Shown here piece by piece: positions 1 through 8,002 of a stretch of DNA of 64,000 nt; within the stretch, counting starts at the first letter, position 1; each line of letters starts with the position of its first letter. The position numbers and the translations under genes are program-made. This stretch comes from Bryobacter aggregatus MPL3. Its GTDB lineage: Bacteria > Acidobacteriota > Terriglobia > Bryobacterales > Bryobacteraceae. A model generated the notes under the pieces. The model was not told the origin of the DNA, made no database searches, and saw only the letters and a list, made by a program, of their open reading frames with translations. The stretch lies in the NCBI RefSeq assembly GCF_000702445.1, contig NZ_JNIF01000004.1, forward strand, positions 1,240,001 through 1,304,000. Direction: 5' to 3'.

Positions 1-1622
1 TTGCTGATCTTGCCCACGCTATCGCGGTGCATGCGGATCACTTCAAGGAAGGGCTCCTCGTTGATCTCATAGCCAGGGCACGGGCCCACAGCCTCTGCCG
101 TGCGAGCACTGGTGAGATAAGCCTGTCCACACATCACGGCGGTGATGGCGCCGGCCATGTCGCGGCCCTCATCGCTGTCATAGGGCATGCTCATCGCCAT
201 CAGCAGCGTACCGAGATTTGCGTAGCCAAGGCCAAGCGGGCGATAGTCGTGCGAGTTCTTGCCGATCTTGTCGGTCGGGTAGCTTGCATTGTCGACCAGG
301 ATCTCCTGGGCCAGAATGCAAGTGTCGACAGCGTGGCGGAAAGCCTCGACGTCAAAACGGCCATCGGGACCAAGAAACTTCATCAGGTTCAACGAGGCGA
401 GGTTGCAAGCCGAGTCGTCGAGGAACATGTACTCGCTGCAAGGGTTCGATGCGTTGATGCGTGCCGTGTTCTTCGAGGTGTGCCACTTGTTGATTGTCGT
501 GTCAAACTGCATGCCCGGGTCGCCGCACTTCCAGGTGGCTTCGGCAATCTGGCGCAGCAGGTCCTTGGCCATGTAACGCTTGACCGGCGCACCAGTGACG
601 CGGCTCTTGGTCCAATATTCGCCGTTGCGTTCGCTCGCGTCCATGAACTCGTCGTCCGCACGCACGCTGTTGTTCGCGTTCTGGAAGAAGATGCTCGTAT
701 AGGCTTCTCCGTCGATGCCCGCGTCATAGCCGGCGTCGATCAAAGTATGAGCCTTCTTCTCTTCCTTTGCCTTGCACCAGATGAACTCTTCGACGTCCGG
801 ATGGTCTGTGTTGAGAATCACCATCTTCGCGGCGCGGCGGGTCTTACCGCCACTCTTGATGACGCCCGCAAACGCATCGAAACCACGCATGAAGCTCAGC
901 GGCCCCGAAGCGCGTCCGCCACCCGACAGAATTGCGTTCTCTTCCCGCAGGCTGGACAAATTGGAACCCGTCCCCGAACCCCACTTGAACAACATGCCCT
1001 CGGTCTTGGCCAGATCGAGAATCGATTCGAGCGAATCACCCGCGCTATTGATGAAGCAAGCCGAACACTGCGGCCGGTGCTCCCCTGTCGACAGCTTCCG
1101 AATCTGCTGCGTCGATTCATCCCACACCCAACCGTAGCCACGCTGCTCTTTGACCCCAACGTTGAACCAGACCGGCGAGTTGAAACACGCCTTCTGCGTC
1201 AGCATCAGATGCGCGAGTTCCTGCCGGAAATTCTCTGCATCCGTTGCCGTCTTAAAGTAGCTGTCCTTGATGCCCCAATCGGCAATCGTGTCCACCACTC
1301 GATGCACGAGCTGGCTCACACTGGTTTCGCGCTCCGGCGAACCCAGCTTCCCATGAAAATACTTGCTCGCCACAATGTTGGTGGCGGTTTGCGACCAATC
1401 GGAGGGAACCTCCACATCACGCTGTTCAAACACGACGGCACCCGTCGAGTTCCCGATCGTGGCAGTACGCTTCTCCCACATGACGTCGTCATATGGGGTC
1501 TTTCCGGCATCCAGTTTGGCAGTGAAATAGCGCGGGAAATTCACCCCAGTCCGTGCGGACCTGGGGAGAGAGCGCTTAGCCTTTGGAATTTTCGCTCCGA
1601 GAGCGACGGCAAGTTGACCCAT
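1..1622 (-). CDS. nrdJ: Vitamin B12-dependent (class II) ribonucleotide reductase, 3' end outside window
   Basis: The gene reduces ribonucleotides to deoxyribonucleotides using an adenosylcobalamin radical. Reading the minus strand from ATG at 1622 gives at least 540 residues, and the C-terminal part continues beyond base 1. The start MGQLAVALGAKIPKAKRS is followed by the block VVFEQRDVEVPSDWSQ, typical of the long NrdJ type. PQCSACFIN carries active-site cysteines, and the loop KWGSGTGSNLSSLRE and the segment RPLGLGYANLGTLL follow in order. A GAGG Shine-Dalgarno sequence lies about 11 bases before the ATG. The gene is divergent from ggt, and NrdR-box-like sites lie about 100 bases upstream. 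Family assignment is confident. The C-terminal cysteine tail cannot be checked. Confidence 0.95.
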   Translation of the reverse strand, partial: MGQLAVALGAKIPKAKRSLPRSARTGVNFPRYFTAKLDAGKTPYDDVMWEKRTATIGNSTGAVVFEQRDVEVPSDWSQTATNIVASKYFHGKLGSPERETSVSQLVHRVVDTIADWGIKDSYFKTATDAENFRQELAHLMLTQKACFNSPVWFNVGVKEQRGYGWVWDESTQQIRKLSTGEHRPQCSACFINSAGDSLESILDLAKTEGMLFKWGSGTGSNLSSLREENAILSGGGRASGPLSFMRGFDAFAGVIKSGGKTRRAAKMVILNTDHPDVEEFIWCKAKEEKKAHTLIDAGYDAGIDGEAYTSIFFQNANNSVRADDEFMDASERNGEYWTKSRVTGAPVKRYMAKDLLRQIAEATWKCGDPGMQFDTTINKWHTSKNTARINASNPCSEYMFLDDSACNLASLNLMKFLGPDGRFDVEAFRHAVDTCILAQEILVDNASYPTDKIGKNSHDYRPLGLGYANLGTLLMAMSMPYDSDEGRDMAGAITAVMCGQAYLTSARTAEAVGPCPGYEINEEPFLEVIRMHRDSVGKIS

Positions 1623-1724
1623 AATACTAAAACCTCATTTAATTCTACTAAAAATCGGGTGCGCCGAGAAGGGACAGTAAGCAAACGGGCTAGGCTTGCG
1701 ATTTCCGGGTGCGTAGCGATGATG

Positions 1725-1770
1725 ACACAAGATATTGTGTGACATCAAGAGAAATATCTATATACGGTGC
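1725..1770 (-). promoter_or_regulatory. Pair of NrdR-box-like sites upstream of nrdJ
   Basis: The site acacaagatattgtgt (1725-1740) is a near-perfect 16-bp palindrome that fits the known NrdR box. A weaker match, tatctatatacggtgc, lies at 1755-1770, with centres 30 bp (about three helical turns) apart. Paired boxes at this spacing are the usual NrdR arrangement. A weak candidate promoter for nrdJ (TTCTCG, 17 bp, TAGAAT on the minus strand, 1642-1670) lies between the boxes and the gene. The remainder of the 339-bp gap 1623-1961 holds the ggt promoter and nothing else recognised. Confidence 0.7.
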
Positions 1771-1921
1771 AACGACTTGCGGATTTCGCAGACTTCATCC
1801 ACATTTCCCCTCTTTTTTTGCACTTCTTTTCCACGTCCTAAGCCTCTCGAAACATAGGAGCTTACCTCAGGTGATCGGTAGAAATCGAAGCGAACCAAGA
1901 ATCCGTGTGAGAAACCATTTT

Positions 1922-1950
1922 TTGCGAAAAACAGGCCTCAGCGTTACACT
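1922..1950 (+). promoter_or_regulatory. Candidate sigma-70 promoter of the gamma-glutamyltransferase gene
   Basis: TTGCGA (1922-1927) and TACACT (1945-1950) are separated by exactly 17 bp. Transcription would start near 1957, only about five bases before the ATG at 1962, and no Shine-Dalgarno sequence is visible. The message may therefore be nearly leaderless. Confidence 0.4.
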
Positions 1951-1961
1951 CTGTAGAACCC

Positions 1962-3659
1962 ATGCGCCCCCTCGCCCTCGCTCTCGCTTTCTCGATCCTC
2001 TCGGCACAAGAAACTCCTCTTCCGGCAACACCTGTATCTGCACGGGACCAAGCACGGTCGATGATCGTTTCAAAATATGGGATCGTAGCCGCACCGCAAT
2101 ACCTTGCCTCTCAGGCTGGCGCAAAAATCCTCGAAGCCGGCGGCAATGCGGTGGATGCCGCGATTGCTGCCAATGCGATGACGGGCCTGACCCAACCTTA
2201 TGTGAATGGGATCGGTGGCGACCTGTTTGCCATCTACTACGAAGCCAAATCAGGCAAACTCTACGGCCTGAATTCAAGTGGATGGACCCCGAAGGCGCTG
2301 ACCACGGAATATCTGAAATCGAAAGGGATCGACAAAATCGATCCAATTGGCGTCCACGCCATTACCGTACCCGGAGCCGTCGCGGGCTGGGATGCCTTAC
2401 GCAAGCGTTTCGGCACAATGCCCTTCTCGAGGTTGCTCGCCCCTGCTATCTATTATGCCGAGAATGGATTCTCAATGCCAGAGTGGGGAGCCAAAAGCTG
2501 GATCAGCGACAAACTCCTGAAGCAACCCGGCTACACGGCCACCTATCAGCCCGGAGGCGTCACGCCTGAACTGGGCGACACCTTCAAGAACCCGTCCCTC
2601 GGAGAAAGCTTCCGCCAGATCGCGGCAAAGGGCCGGGACGCCTATTACAAGGGCAGCATGACCGAGAACATGGTGAAGTTCCTCCAGGCTCAGGGCGGCA
2701 CGCACACGAAGGAAGACTTTGCGGAGTATGAGCCGGAATGGGTGGACCCCATCTCCACCACCTACCGCGGCTGGAAGATCTACGAACTGCCGCCCAACGG
2801 ACAGGGGGTCGCCGCTCTCTCGATGCTGAATATCATGGAGAGCTTCCCCATCGGGGACTACGGCCCCAATTCCACGGCAGCTCTCCACGTCATGATCGAA
2901 GCAAAAAAGCTTGCCTATGCCGACATGGCCCACTACGTCGGCGACCCTCGCTTCACTGCCGTGCCCGTCGCGGCCATGCTGTCCAAAGAGCTGGCGGCCA
3001 AGCGTGCCCAGCAGATCCAGATGGACAAGGCCAGTTGCAAGGTGTTGCCAAGTGAGATTAGCCAAAGCCTCAACGCCAAAGGCAGGGAGACCATCTATCT
3101 GTCCGTCGTCGACAAGGATGGCAATATTGTCTCGCTGATCCAGAGCAACTACGCCGGCTATGGGACCGGCATGGTCGCCCCGGGAGCGGGCTTCTCCTTC
3201 CACAATCGTGGCGCGGGTTTCGAGCTCAGCCCCGACAAGCCAAATACGCTCATGGGCCGCAAGCGCCCCTTGCACACCATCATCCCGGCCTTCATGCAGA
3301 AGGATGACATCACGATCGGCTTCGGCATCATGGGCGGCTGGAACCAGTCGCAGGCCCACGCGCAGTTTGTCGCCAATATCGTCGACTTCAAGATGAATGT
3401 GCAGATGGCGCTTGAAAGCGCCCGCTTCACGAAGCTGACATTTGAGGGCTGCGATGTCCAGATGGAAACCCGCATTCCTGAATCGGTTCGCCTGGATCTC
3501 CAGAAGCGCGGCCACCTCATTACGCCGCTGCCTGGCTTTTCGAGCACGGTCGGCAATGGCGAGGCGGTTCTGCACGACAAGAAGCGCGGTGTGAACTTTG
3601 CCGGCGCCGACCCGCGCACCGATTCCGCCGCAGTCGCGCAGTTGCCGGCGATCCCCTAA
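1962..3659 (+). CDS. ggt: Secreted gamma-glutamyltransferase (glutathione hydrolase)
   Basis: The gene encodes 565 residues of the Ntn-hydrolase gamma-glutamyltranspeptidase family, which cleaves or transfers gamma-glutamyl groups, for example from glutathione. A signal peptide (MRPLALALAFSILSAQ) points to export. The GGT signature GNAVDAAIAANAM lies near residue 63 and GQGVAALSMLNIME lies in the large subunit. The self-cleavage site is probably Thr377 in GRETIYLSVVDKDGN, which aligns with the first Thr of the TTHYSVVD block of the E. coli enzyme. The second Thr and the His of that block are replaced by Ile and Tyr, so activity may differ. Length is normal for the family. The start is chosen by the signal peptide, although no clear ribosome binding site precedes it. 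Confidence 0.93.
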   Translation: MRPLALALAFSILSAQETPLPATPVSARDQARSMIVSKYGIVAAPQYLASQAGAKILEAGGNAVDAAIAANAMTGLTQPYVNGIGGDLFAIYYEAKSGKLYGLNSSGWTPKALTTEYLKSKGIDKIDPIGVHAITVPGAVAGWDALRKRFGTMPFSRLLAPAIYYAENGFSMPEWGAKSWISDKLLKQPGYTATYQPGGVTPELGDTFKNPSLGESFRQIAAKGRDAYYKGSMTENMVKFLQAQGGTHTKEDFAEYEPEWVDPISTTYRGWKIYELPPNGQGVAALSMLNIMESFPIGDYGPNSTAALHVMIEAKKLAYADMAHYVGDPRFTAVPVAAMLSKELAAKRAQQIQMDKASCKVLPSEISQSLNAKGRETIYLSVVDKDGNIVSLIQSNYAGYGTGMVAPGAGFSFHNRGAGFELSPDKPNTLMGRKRPLHTIIPAFMQKDDITIGFGIMGGWNQSQAHAQFVANIVDFKMNVQMALESARFTKLTFEGCDVQMETRIPESVRLDLQKRGHLITPLPGFSSTVGNGEAVLHDKKRGVNFAGADPRTDSAAVAQLPAIP

Positions 3660-3705
3660 GACATTCGCGTTTGAGACGCTGAAGCGATACCAGACTGACG
3701 GAAGC

Positions 3706-3744
3706 GCATCATCCACCAAGAGCGAACGACTTGGCCGATGATGC
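3706..3744. terminator. Hairpin between convergent genes, probable bidirectional terminator
   Basis: GCATCATC pairs with GATGATGC (8 bp), then after a small internal loop CCAAG pairs with CTTGG around a 9-base loop. The hairpin lies 46 bases after the ggt stop and faces the end of the convergent protease operon. No strong T-run follows. Nothing else is recognised in 3660-3925. Confidence 0.5.
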
Positions 3745-3925
3745 CACACGACCTACCTTAGAAGTCGTTTCCGAACAGACCCAGATCTGGGCAACAGAAT
3801 CGGACGCAAGTCGGCATTCTGACAGAGAAGGACTCATGGCTTCAACCTCCTCACTGCTTGGTGTGGCTCACAAAGATCATGAATGTCTTCGCCCCGCTTG
3901 CGCGTCTCAAAAGCCCACGACAACC

Positions 3926-4774
3926 CTAAGGCTGCGTGATGCTCAGCCGGCGATTCGGATAGTCGATGGTCAGCACCGCATCCTGAAACGCGTTCGCTCC
4001 CAGCACGCCATCGACGGTTGCTCCGGCCGCCGCGCTCATCGCGTCGAAGAAATCGCCGGTAGCAAAGGTGAAATCCGCAAAGCGGCGGCCGGCAATGTCG
4101 AAGTTCTGCACCTTGGTCATGTAGCCCGCTGAAGAGCCGGAAGCGCCCATCACCGGAACCGGAATTCCGTGCGGCAACATCAGCCGTTGCGCGAGGGTTT
4201 GCGAAAGCACAGAGTTCGACGCTCCGGTATCGACAGCAAATCGATAAGGGCCTTGGCCATTGATGCGCCCCTCGATGATCGCAAGCGGCTTTCTGCTGCC
4301 CAGCGTAAAGGAGGTGCCCTTGGTGAGGGCGTTGCTCGACAGAAGCACCACCTTCGAGCGGTAGTTCAGCACGAGCGTATAGTCCTTGAGAAAGAGATAG
4401 CCGAGATTGGCTGACAGTGGCTGCTCAATCGCTTCGGCAATCGGCCGCAGCGCGTCGGTGACACCAATATCCATGGCCGGGAGCGTTTGCCCACCGAGCC
4501 GCATCGATTGGATGCGCGCCTTATAGATACGAGGCCCACTGTTGGGCCCGATGCCGAAGGTATTCGCCACCCGGTCTTCTTCGCGATAGGCGATGCCCAG
4601 TTGCTTGGCTTGCACATCGGAGAGCAGCAGCGGAGAGACGCCTTGGCCAGTATCGAGGACAGCAATCATCGGCCGTCCTTCGTTCACTCCCACCTCGATC
4701 AGCACCAGCGGAATCTCCGGGGAGGCAAAGCGGAAGGGAAACTCAATCGTCAAGAGCAATGCCAGAAGCAGCAT
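3926..4774 (-). CDS. Retropepsin-like aspartyl protease with two DTG lobes
   Basis: The 282-residue protein starts with a short hydrophobic segment (MLLLALLLTIEF), so it is probably exported or anchored. Two aspartyl-protease active-site motifs are visible, AVLDTGQG near residue 59 and FAVDTGASNSVLS near residue 181. Each is followed by a beta-rich half-domain, so a single chain could form the active site that retroviral-type proteases build from two chains. It is the last gene of the operon, beginning 9 bp after the NtrX-like regulator. Its substrate is unknown. A role in envelope proteolysis controlled by the adjacent two-component pair is an inference from position. Confidence 0.82.
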   Translation of the reverse strand: MLLLALLLTIEFPFRFASPEIPLVLIEVGVNEGRPMIAVLDTGQGVSPLLLSDVQAKQLGIAYREEDRVANTFGIGPNSGPRIYKARIQSMRLGGQTLPAMDIGVTDALRPIAEAIEQPLSANLGYLFLKDYTLVLNYRSKVVLLSSNALTKGTSFTLGSRKPLAIIEGRINGQGPYRFAVDTGASNSVLSQTLAQRLMLPHGIPVPVMGASGSSAGYMTKVQNFDIAGRRFADFTFATGDFFDAMSAAAGATVDGVLGANAFQDAVLTIDYPNRRLSITQP

Positions 4775-4783
4775 CTCTTGAGC

Positions 4784-6112
4784 TTACTTCCTCCGCGCCA
4801 GTTGGAGTGCTTTCATTCGTTTGTGGAGGTTGGTCCGTTCGAGGCCCAGTGCCCGGGCAGCCTGCGAAACATTCCAGCCACTGTCGTCGAGAGCCTTGAG
4901 CAACGCTTCCCGCTCAGCGCCTTCGCGCGCCTCGTGCAAAGAATTGCGGCTGATCCCGGCAATCTCAATCTCCACCGGAACTGACTCCTCATCGATCGCA
5001 TCGCCCGGCGTCAGAATCGCCATTCGCTCAACAATGTTGCGGAGTTCGCGGGCATTGCCGGGCCAGTGATAATTCGCCAGCGCCTCGAGCGCCGCCGGAG
5101 AGATTGTCTTCGGCTTAAACGCATTGCGGCGGCAGAACTCATCGAGAAAGTATTCGACCATCGCCGGAATGTCGTTCACTCGCTCGCGCAAGCTGGGCAT
5201 CCGGATCGGCACCACCGCGAGGCGATAGTAGAGGTCTTCGCGAAACTGCTGCTTCTGGGCCAGCGCCTGCAGGTCCTTATTGGTCGCACTGACCACGCGC
5301 ACCTGTACCTTGATCGATTGCTCTCCGCCTACCCGGTGGAACTCGCCTTCCTGCAAAACGCGCAAGAGCTTTGCCTGGCTGGCGCTGGCCAGGTCGCCCA
5401 CCTCATCGAGAAAGAGAGTGCCGCCATCGGCCAGCTCAAACTTCCCCCGCCGCATGGCCGTCGCGCCGGTGAAGGCACCCTTCTCATGACCGAAGAGTTC
5501 GCTCTCGATCAACTCATTTGGAATCGCCGCGCAGTTTACCTTGACGAAAGGCCCGGAAGCAAAGGGGCTCGACTGGTGGATGTGCGCAGCCAGCAGTTCC
5601 TTACCCGTCCCCGATTCGCCAATCAACAAGACACGAGCATCGGCGCGGGCCGCGAGCGTTGCCTGCTCCACCACGCGTTGGAAGGCCGGCGAGTTGCCAA
5701 TCATCCGGGGGCCGGTGCCCAGTTGCTCGCGGAGCTGGATGTTCTCTTTCTTCAGTTCGGTGCGCTCAAAGGCATGGCGGATTGCGAGCAAAACCCGCTC
5801 GCGCGACAGCGGCTTCTCGAGAAAATCAAAGGCCCCGGCACGCACCGCATCGACCGCATCGGCAATGGTCGCGTGGCCCGAGATCATCAACACCGGCGCC
5901 TCCGGCTGTTGCCCGATGACCTGGCGCAGAATGTCGATGCCGCTGCCATCGGGCAGGCGCACATCGAGCATGTAGAGGTCGGCTCGAGGCGATTGCTGGA
6001 AAGCCGCCGTCGAGTTTGCCGTCAATACCGAATAGCCTTCGCGCTCCAGAATCAGGCGAAGGGAGCGGCCAATATTTTCTTCGTCATCGACGATAAGGAT
6101 TCGTTTTGCCAT
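4784..6112 (-). CDS. Sigma-54-dependent response regulator, NtrX/NtrC type
   Basis: The 442-residue protein has a complete three-part layout. A receiver domain comes first (acidic pair D9-D10, phospho-acceptor D50 in MLDVRLPDG, conserved K in EKPL). An AAA+ sigma-54 activator domain follows, with Walker A GESGTGKE, the sigma-54 contact loop GAFTGA and DEVGDL as Walker B. A C-terminal Fis-type helix-turn-helix (NVSQAARALGLERTNLHKRM) ends the protein. It probably activates RpoN promoters when phosphorylated by the kinase encoded just upstream. The LERTNLHKRMK ending resembles NtrX more than NtrC. Its first 61 bases overlap the end of the kinase gene in another frame. Confidence 0.95.
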   Translation of the reverse strand: MAKRILIVDDEENIGRSLRLILEREGYSVLTANSTAAFQQSPRADLYMLDVRLPDGSGIDILRQVIGQQPEAPVLMISGHATIADAVDAVRAGAFDFLEKPLSRERVLLAIRHAFERTELKKENIQLREQLGTGPRMIGNSPAFQRVVEQATLAARADARVLLIGESGTGKELLAAHIHQSSPFASGPFVKVNCAAIPNELIESELFGHEKGAFTGATAMRRGKFELADGGTLFLDEVGDLASASQAKLLRVLQEGEFHRVGGEQSIKVQVRVVSATNKDLQALAQKQQFREDLYYRLAVVPIRMPSLRERVNDIPAMVEYFLDEFCRRNAFKPKTISPAALEALANYHWPGNARELRNIVERMAILTPGDAIDEESVPVEIEIAGISRNSLHEAREGAEREALLKALDDSGWNVSQAARALGLERTNLHKRMKALQLARRK

Positions 6113-7419
6113 ATCTGCAAGCGGAACGCTGCCCCTCCTAGGGAACTTTTTACGAACTCAAGATCTCCACCCATCAACACCGCGCTGCGCTTGGCAATCG
6201 AAAGGCCCAGGCCCATTCCCGTACGTTTGAAGGAGATGGTGGGCTGGAAGAGACTCTCCCGGGCCAGCAGGCTCAAGCCCGGCCCGGAGTCTTCAATCGT
6301 GATTGCCACGCCGCCGGCCAGCGTTTCCGTACTCACCCGGATCACGCCGCCACGGCCCACCGCATCGGCTGCGTTTTCCAGCAGATTCGTCAGGATGCCC
6401 TTCAGCAGGTCCGGGTCGGCCACGGCTTCCCCGCCCTCGAATTGAGTTCGATAGATCACTTCCGGGTGTGCGGTTTTGAGGAAAGCCACCCGCTCTTCCA
6501 CCAAGGCGTCAACATCCAGGGAAACCAGCATCAGCGGCGGCTCGCTCGAGAAGTCGCCAAAGGCGCGCACGCGGCGCTCGAGCGTCTGCACTTCATCGGT
6601 GACAATCTGCGAAGCCTGTTCGAGAAAGGGCCGCTCGTCGGGATGGCTACGCGCCACCATCTCTTCGACCGTCAGGCGGATTGGCGTCAGCGAGTTCTTC
6701 ACTTCGTGGGCCATCTTGCGGGCCAGCATCTGCCAGGATTCGAGGCGGGTGAAGTACAGCAACTTCTCGCGGCTGCGCTCGATTTGCTCCGACATGTCAT
6801 TGAAGCTGGTGATTGCCTCAGCCACCTCGTCGCGTCCCGATACCGCAAGCGTGTTGCGCTTGCCTGCGGCAAATTCCCGCAAGGCACGGGTGAGGTTCTG
6901 AATAGGTTGGGTCACCCGGGCGGTGAAGTAAAGCATCGCCAGCAGTGCGACCACCCAGATGCCACCCGCCACAGAGGCGAGGGTAAGGAAGAAGCCGCGC
7001 TTCCAGTTTCGATCCTGATGGGAGGCGATCAGTTCCCTGCTGCGCGCCAGATCCAATTGCAACTGCGACAGGCGAACGCTGCCAAGCCTGAGGCGATAGG
7101 CTCCTTCCGGCCGCAGCAACACAATGTCGGCCCCATCGAGGAAAACGCGTTCTGCCTCGCCTTCTTCAAGCCGGATGCTGGGCATCGGCTGCGCTTCAAT
7201 CTCATGATGCTTCGCCTTCTCGCGCAGCAGTTCGCGAGCGGTCTGGTAGAGCAACTTGCCGGACGCTTCTAACTGCGTGGTGGATTCTTCCAGTTCGGTG
7301 ATTGGCGCGAGGTCGAGCGATTGGTTCAAGAGCCGCAGCGAGACATAGAGCGTGGCCCCCATGGGCGCTAAGGTAGCGAGGAGGAAGAGCAGAAGCAGTT
7401 TGTCGCGCAGTCTTCGCAT
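6052..7419 (-). CDS. NtrY-like membrane sensor histidine kinase
   Basis: The 455-residue kinase has an N-terminal membrane helix (about residues 7-30), an extracytoplasmic segment of roughly 110 residues, a second membrane helix (about 145-168), a HAMP linker, a HisKA domain with phospho-acceptor H238 in KMAHEVKNSLTP, and a HATPase_c domain with N box NLLENAADAV, DSGPGL and GMGLGLSIAKR. This layout and the HEVKNSLTP H-box match NtrY-type kinases. The gene starts 4 bp after the DUF4390 gene and its last 61 bases overlap the response regulator gene. The sensed signal is unknown, but the neighbouring outer membrane protein suggests an envelope signal. Confidence 0.93.
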   Translation of the reverse strand: MRRLRDKLLLLFLLATLAPMGATLYVSLRLLNQSLDLAPITELEESTTQLEASGKLLYQTARELLREKAKHHEIEAQPMPSIRLEEGEAERVFLDGADIVLLRPEGAYRLRLGSVRLSQLQLDLARSRELIASHQDRNWKRGFFLTLASVAGGIWVVALLAMLYFTARVTQPIQNLTRALREFAAGKRNTLAVSGRDEVAEAITSFNDMSEQIERSREKLLYFTRLESWQMLARKMAHEVKNSLTPIRLTVEEMVARSHPDERPFLEQASQIVTDEVQTLERRVRAFGDFSSEPPLMLVSLDVDALVEERVAFLKTAHPEVIYRTQFEGGEAVADPDLLKGILTNLLENAADAVGRGGVIRVSTETLAGGVAITIEDSGPGLSLLARESLFQPTISFKRTGMGLGLSIAKRSAVLMGGDLEFVKSSLGGAAFRLQIWQNESLSSMTKKILAAPFA

Positions 7420-7423
7420 GGGG

Positions 7424-8002
7424 TTAGGGCGTCGCCAATGATCCTAGGGTAAAGGGTTGCGATTGTGCCGTGAAGCGGGCCTCTTTGGGGTCGGGAGGCC
7501 GCGAGAAGATTTCAACCAGCACGCCCAGGTCGACTGTACCCTGCGGGCGCAGCGGGTTGGCGATCTTCGCTCCAGTGCTGCGGATTTCCAGCTGCAAGGT
7601 GAGCGGCTTCTGTTTGTCGGCCTCATTCAGCCGCAGCTTCATGCGGCCCAGACACCAGTTGGCAACGGCATCGGACTTCAGACGGGTCGTGGAATAGACG
7701 GGCGTGCGTGGCGAAGCCTGAGAGAGTTGCACCGCCGAATAGGTCTCCTCCCAGAGGTCGTAGCTGAGTACAAAGCGTTCGAGCGAGCGGGCCAGGGTCT
7801 TCTGGCCGTCAAGAAGTTGCAGTTGAAAATCAAAGGCGACGCTCTGTCCGTTTTTCAGGCGATCGAGCGCTTTGCCTTCGAGAAAGCGGACATTGAGGGC
7901 CGTTGCAACCAGTTGTCCATCGTTCCATTTGGGCGCGAGGGACTGGGCCGCCAGCGGAAAGAGCAGCGAGAGGTACAGCGCGATGCTACGCGCTGGGATC
8001 AA
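7424..8002 (-). CDS. DUF4390-type secreted protein
   Basis: The best start is TTG at 8002, whose bases overlap the TGA of the upstream gene (TTGA) and which follows a GGGG Shine-Dalgarno sequence. It gives 192 residues with a clean signal peptide (IPARSIALYLSLLFPLAAQS). Reading from the far upstream start at 8137 would add a non-signal extension buried in the previous gene. The remainder looks like the DUF4390 family, with the block ALDRLKNGQSVAFDFQLQLL and a YDLWEE segment. DUF4390 genes often sit directly before NtrY/NtrX-like pairs, as here. No biochemical function is known. Confidence 0.72.
   Translation of the reverse strand: MIPARSIALYLSLLFPLAAQSLAPKWNDGQLVATALNVRFLEGKALDRLKNGQSVAFDFQLQLLDGQKTLARSLERFVLSYDLWEETYSAVQLSQASPRTPVYSTTRLKSDAVANWCLGRMKLRLNEADKQKPLTLQLEIRSTGAKIANPLRPQGTVDLGVLVEIFSRPPDPKEARFTAQSQPFTLGSLATP

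Noticed and set aside
27-1742. A 571-codon open frame on the plus strand across nrdJ
   Set aside because: It is the shadow of the nrdJ coding sequence: the minus strand has all NrdJ motifs, and the plus-strand translation resembles no protein family.
1623-1961. Cobalamin riboswitch upstream of the B12-dependent reductase
   Set aside because: No B12-box-like sequence or adequate paired structure is visible between the gene and the NrdR boxes, and the space before the ATG is short.
2472-3749. A 425-codon minus-strand frame across ggt
   Set aside because: It is opposite a clear gamma-glutamyltransferase and arises from the GC-rich third-position bias. No domain is recognisable.
3731-4132. Plus-strand frame of 133 codons between ggt and the protease gene
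   Set aside because: More than half of it lies opposite the protease gene, and the remainder has no recognisable product.
5066-7272. Long plus-strand frames opposite the kinase and regulator genes
   Set aside because: Both minus-strand genes have complete domain motifs, and the plus-strand products are low in recognisable structure.
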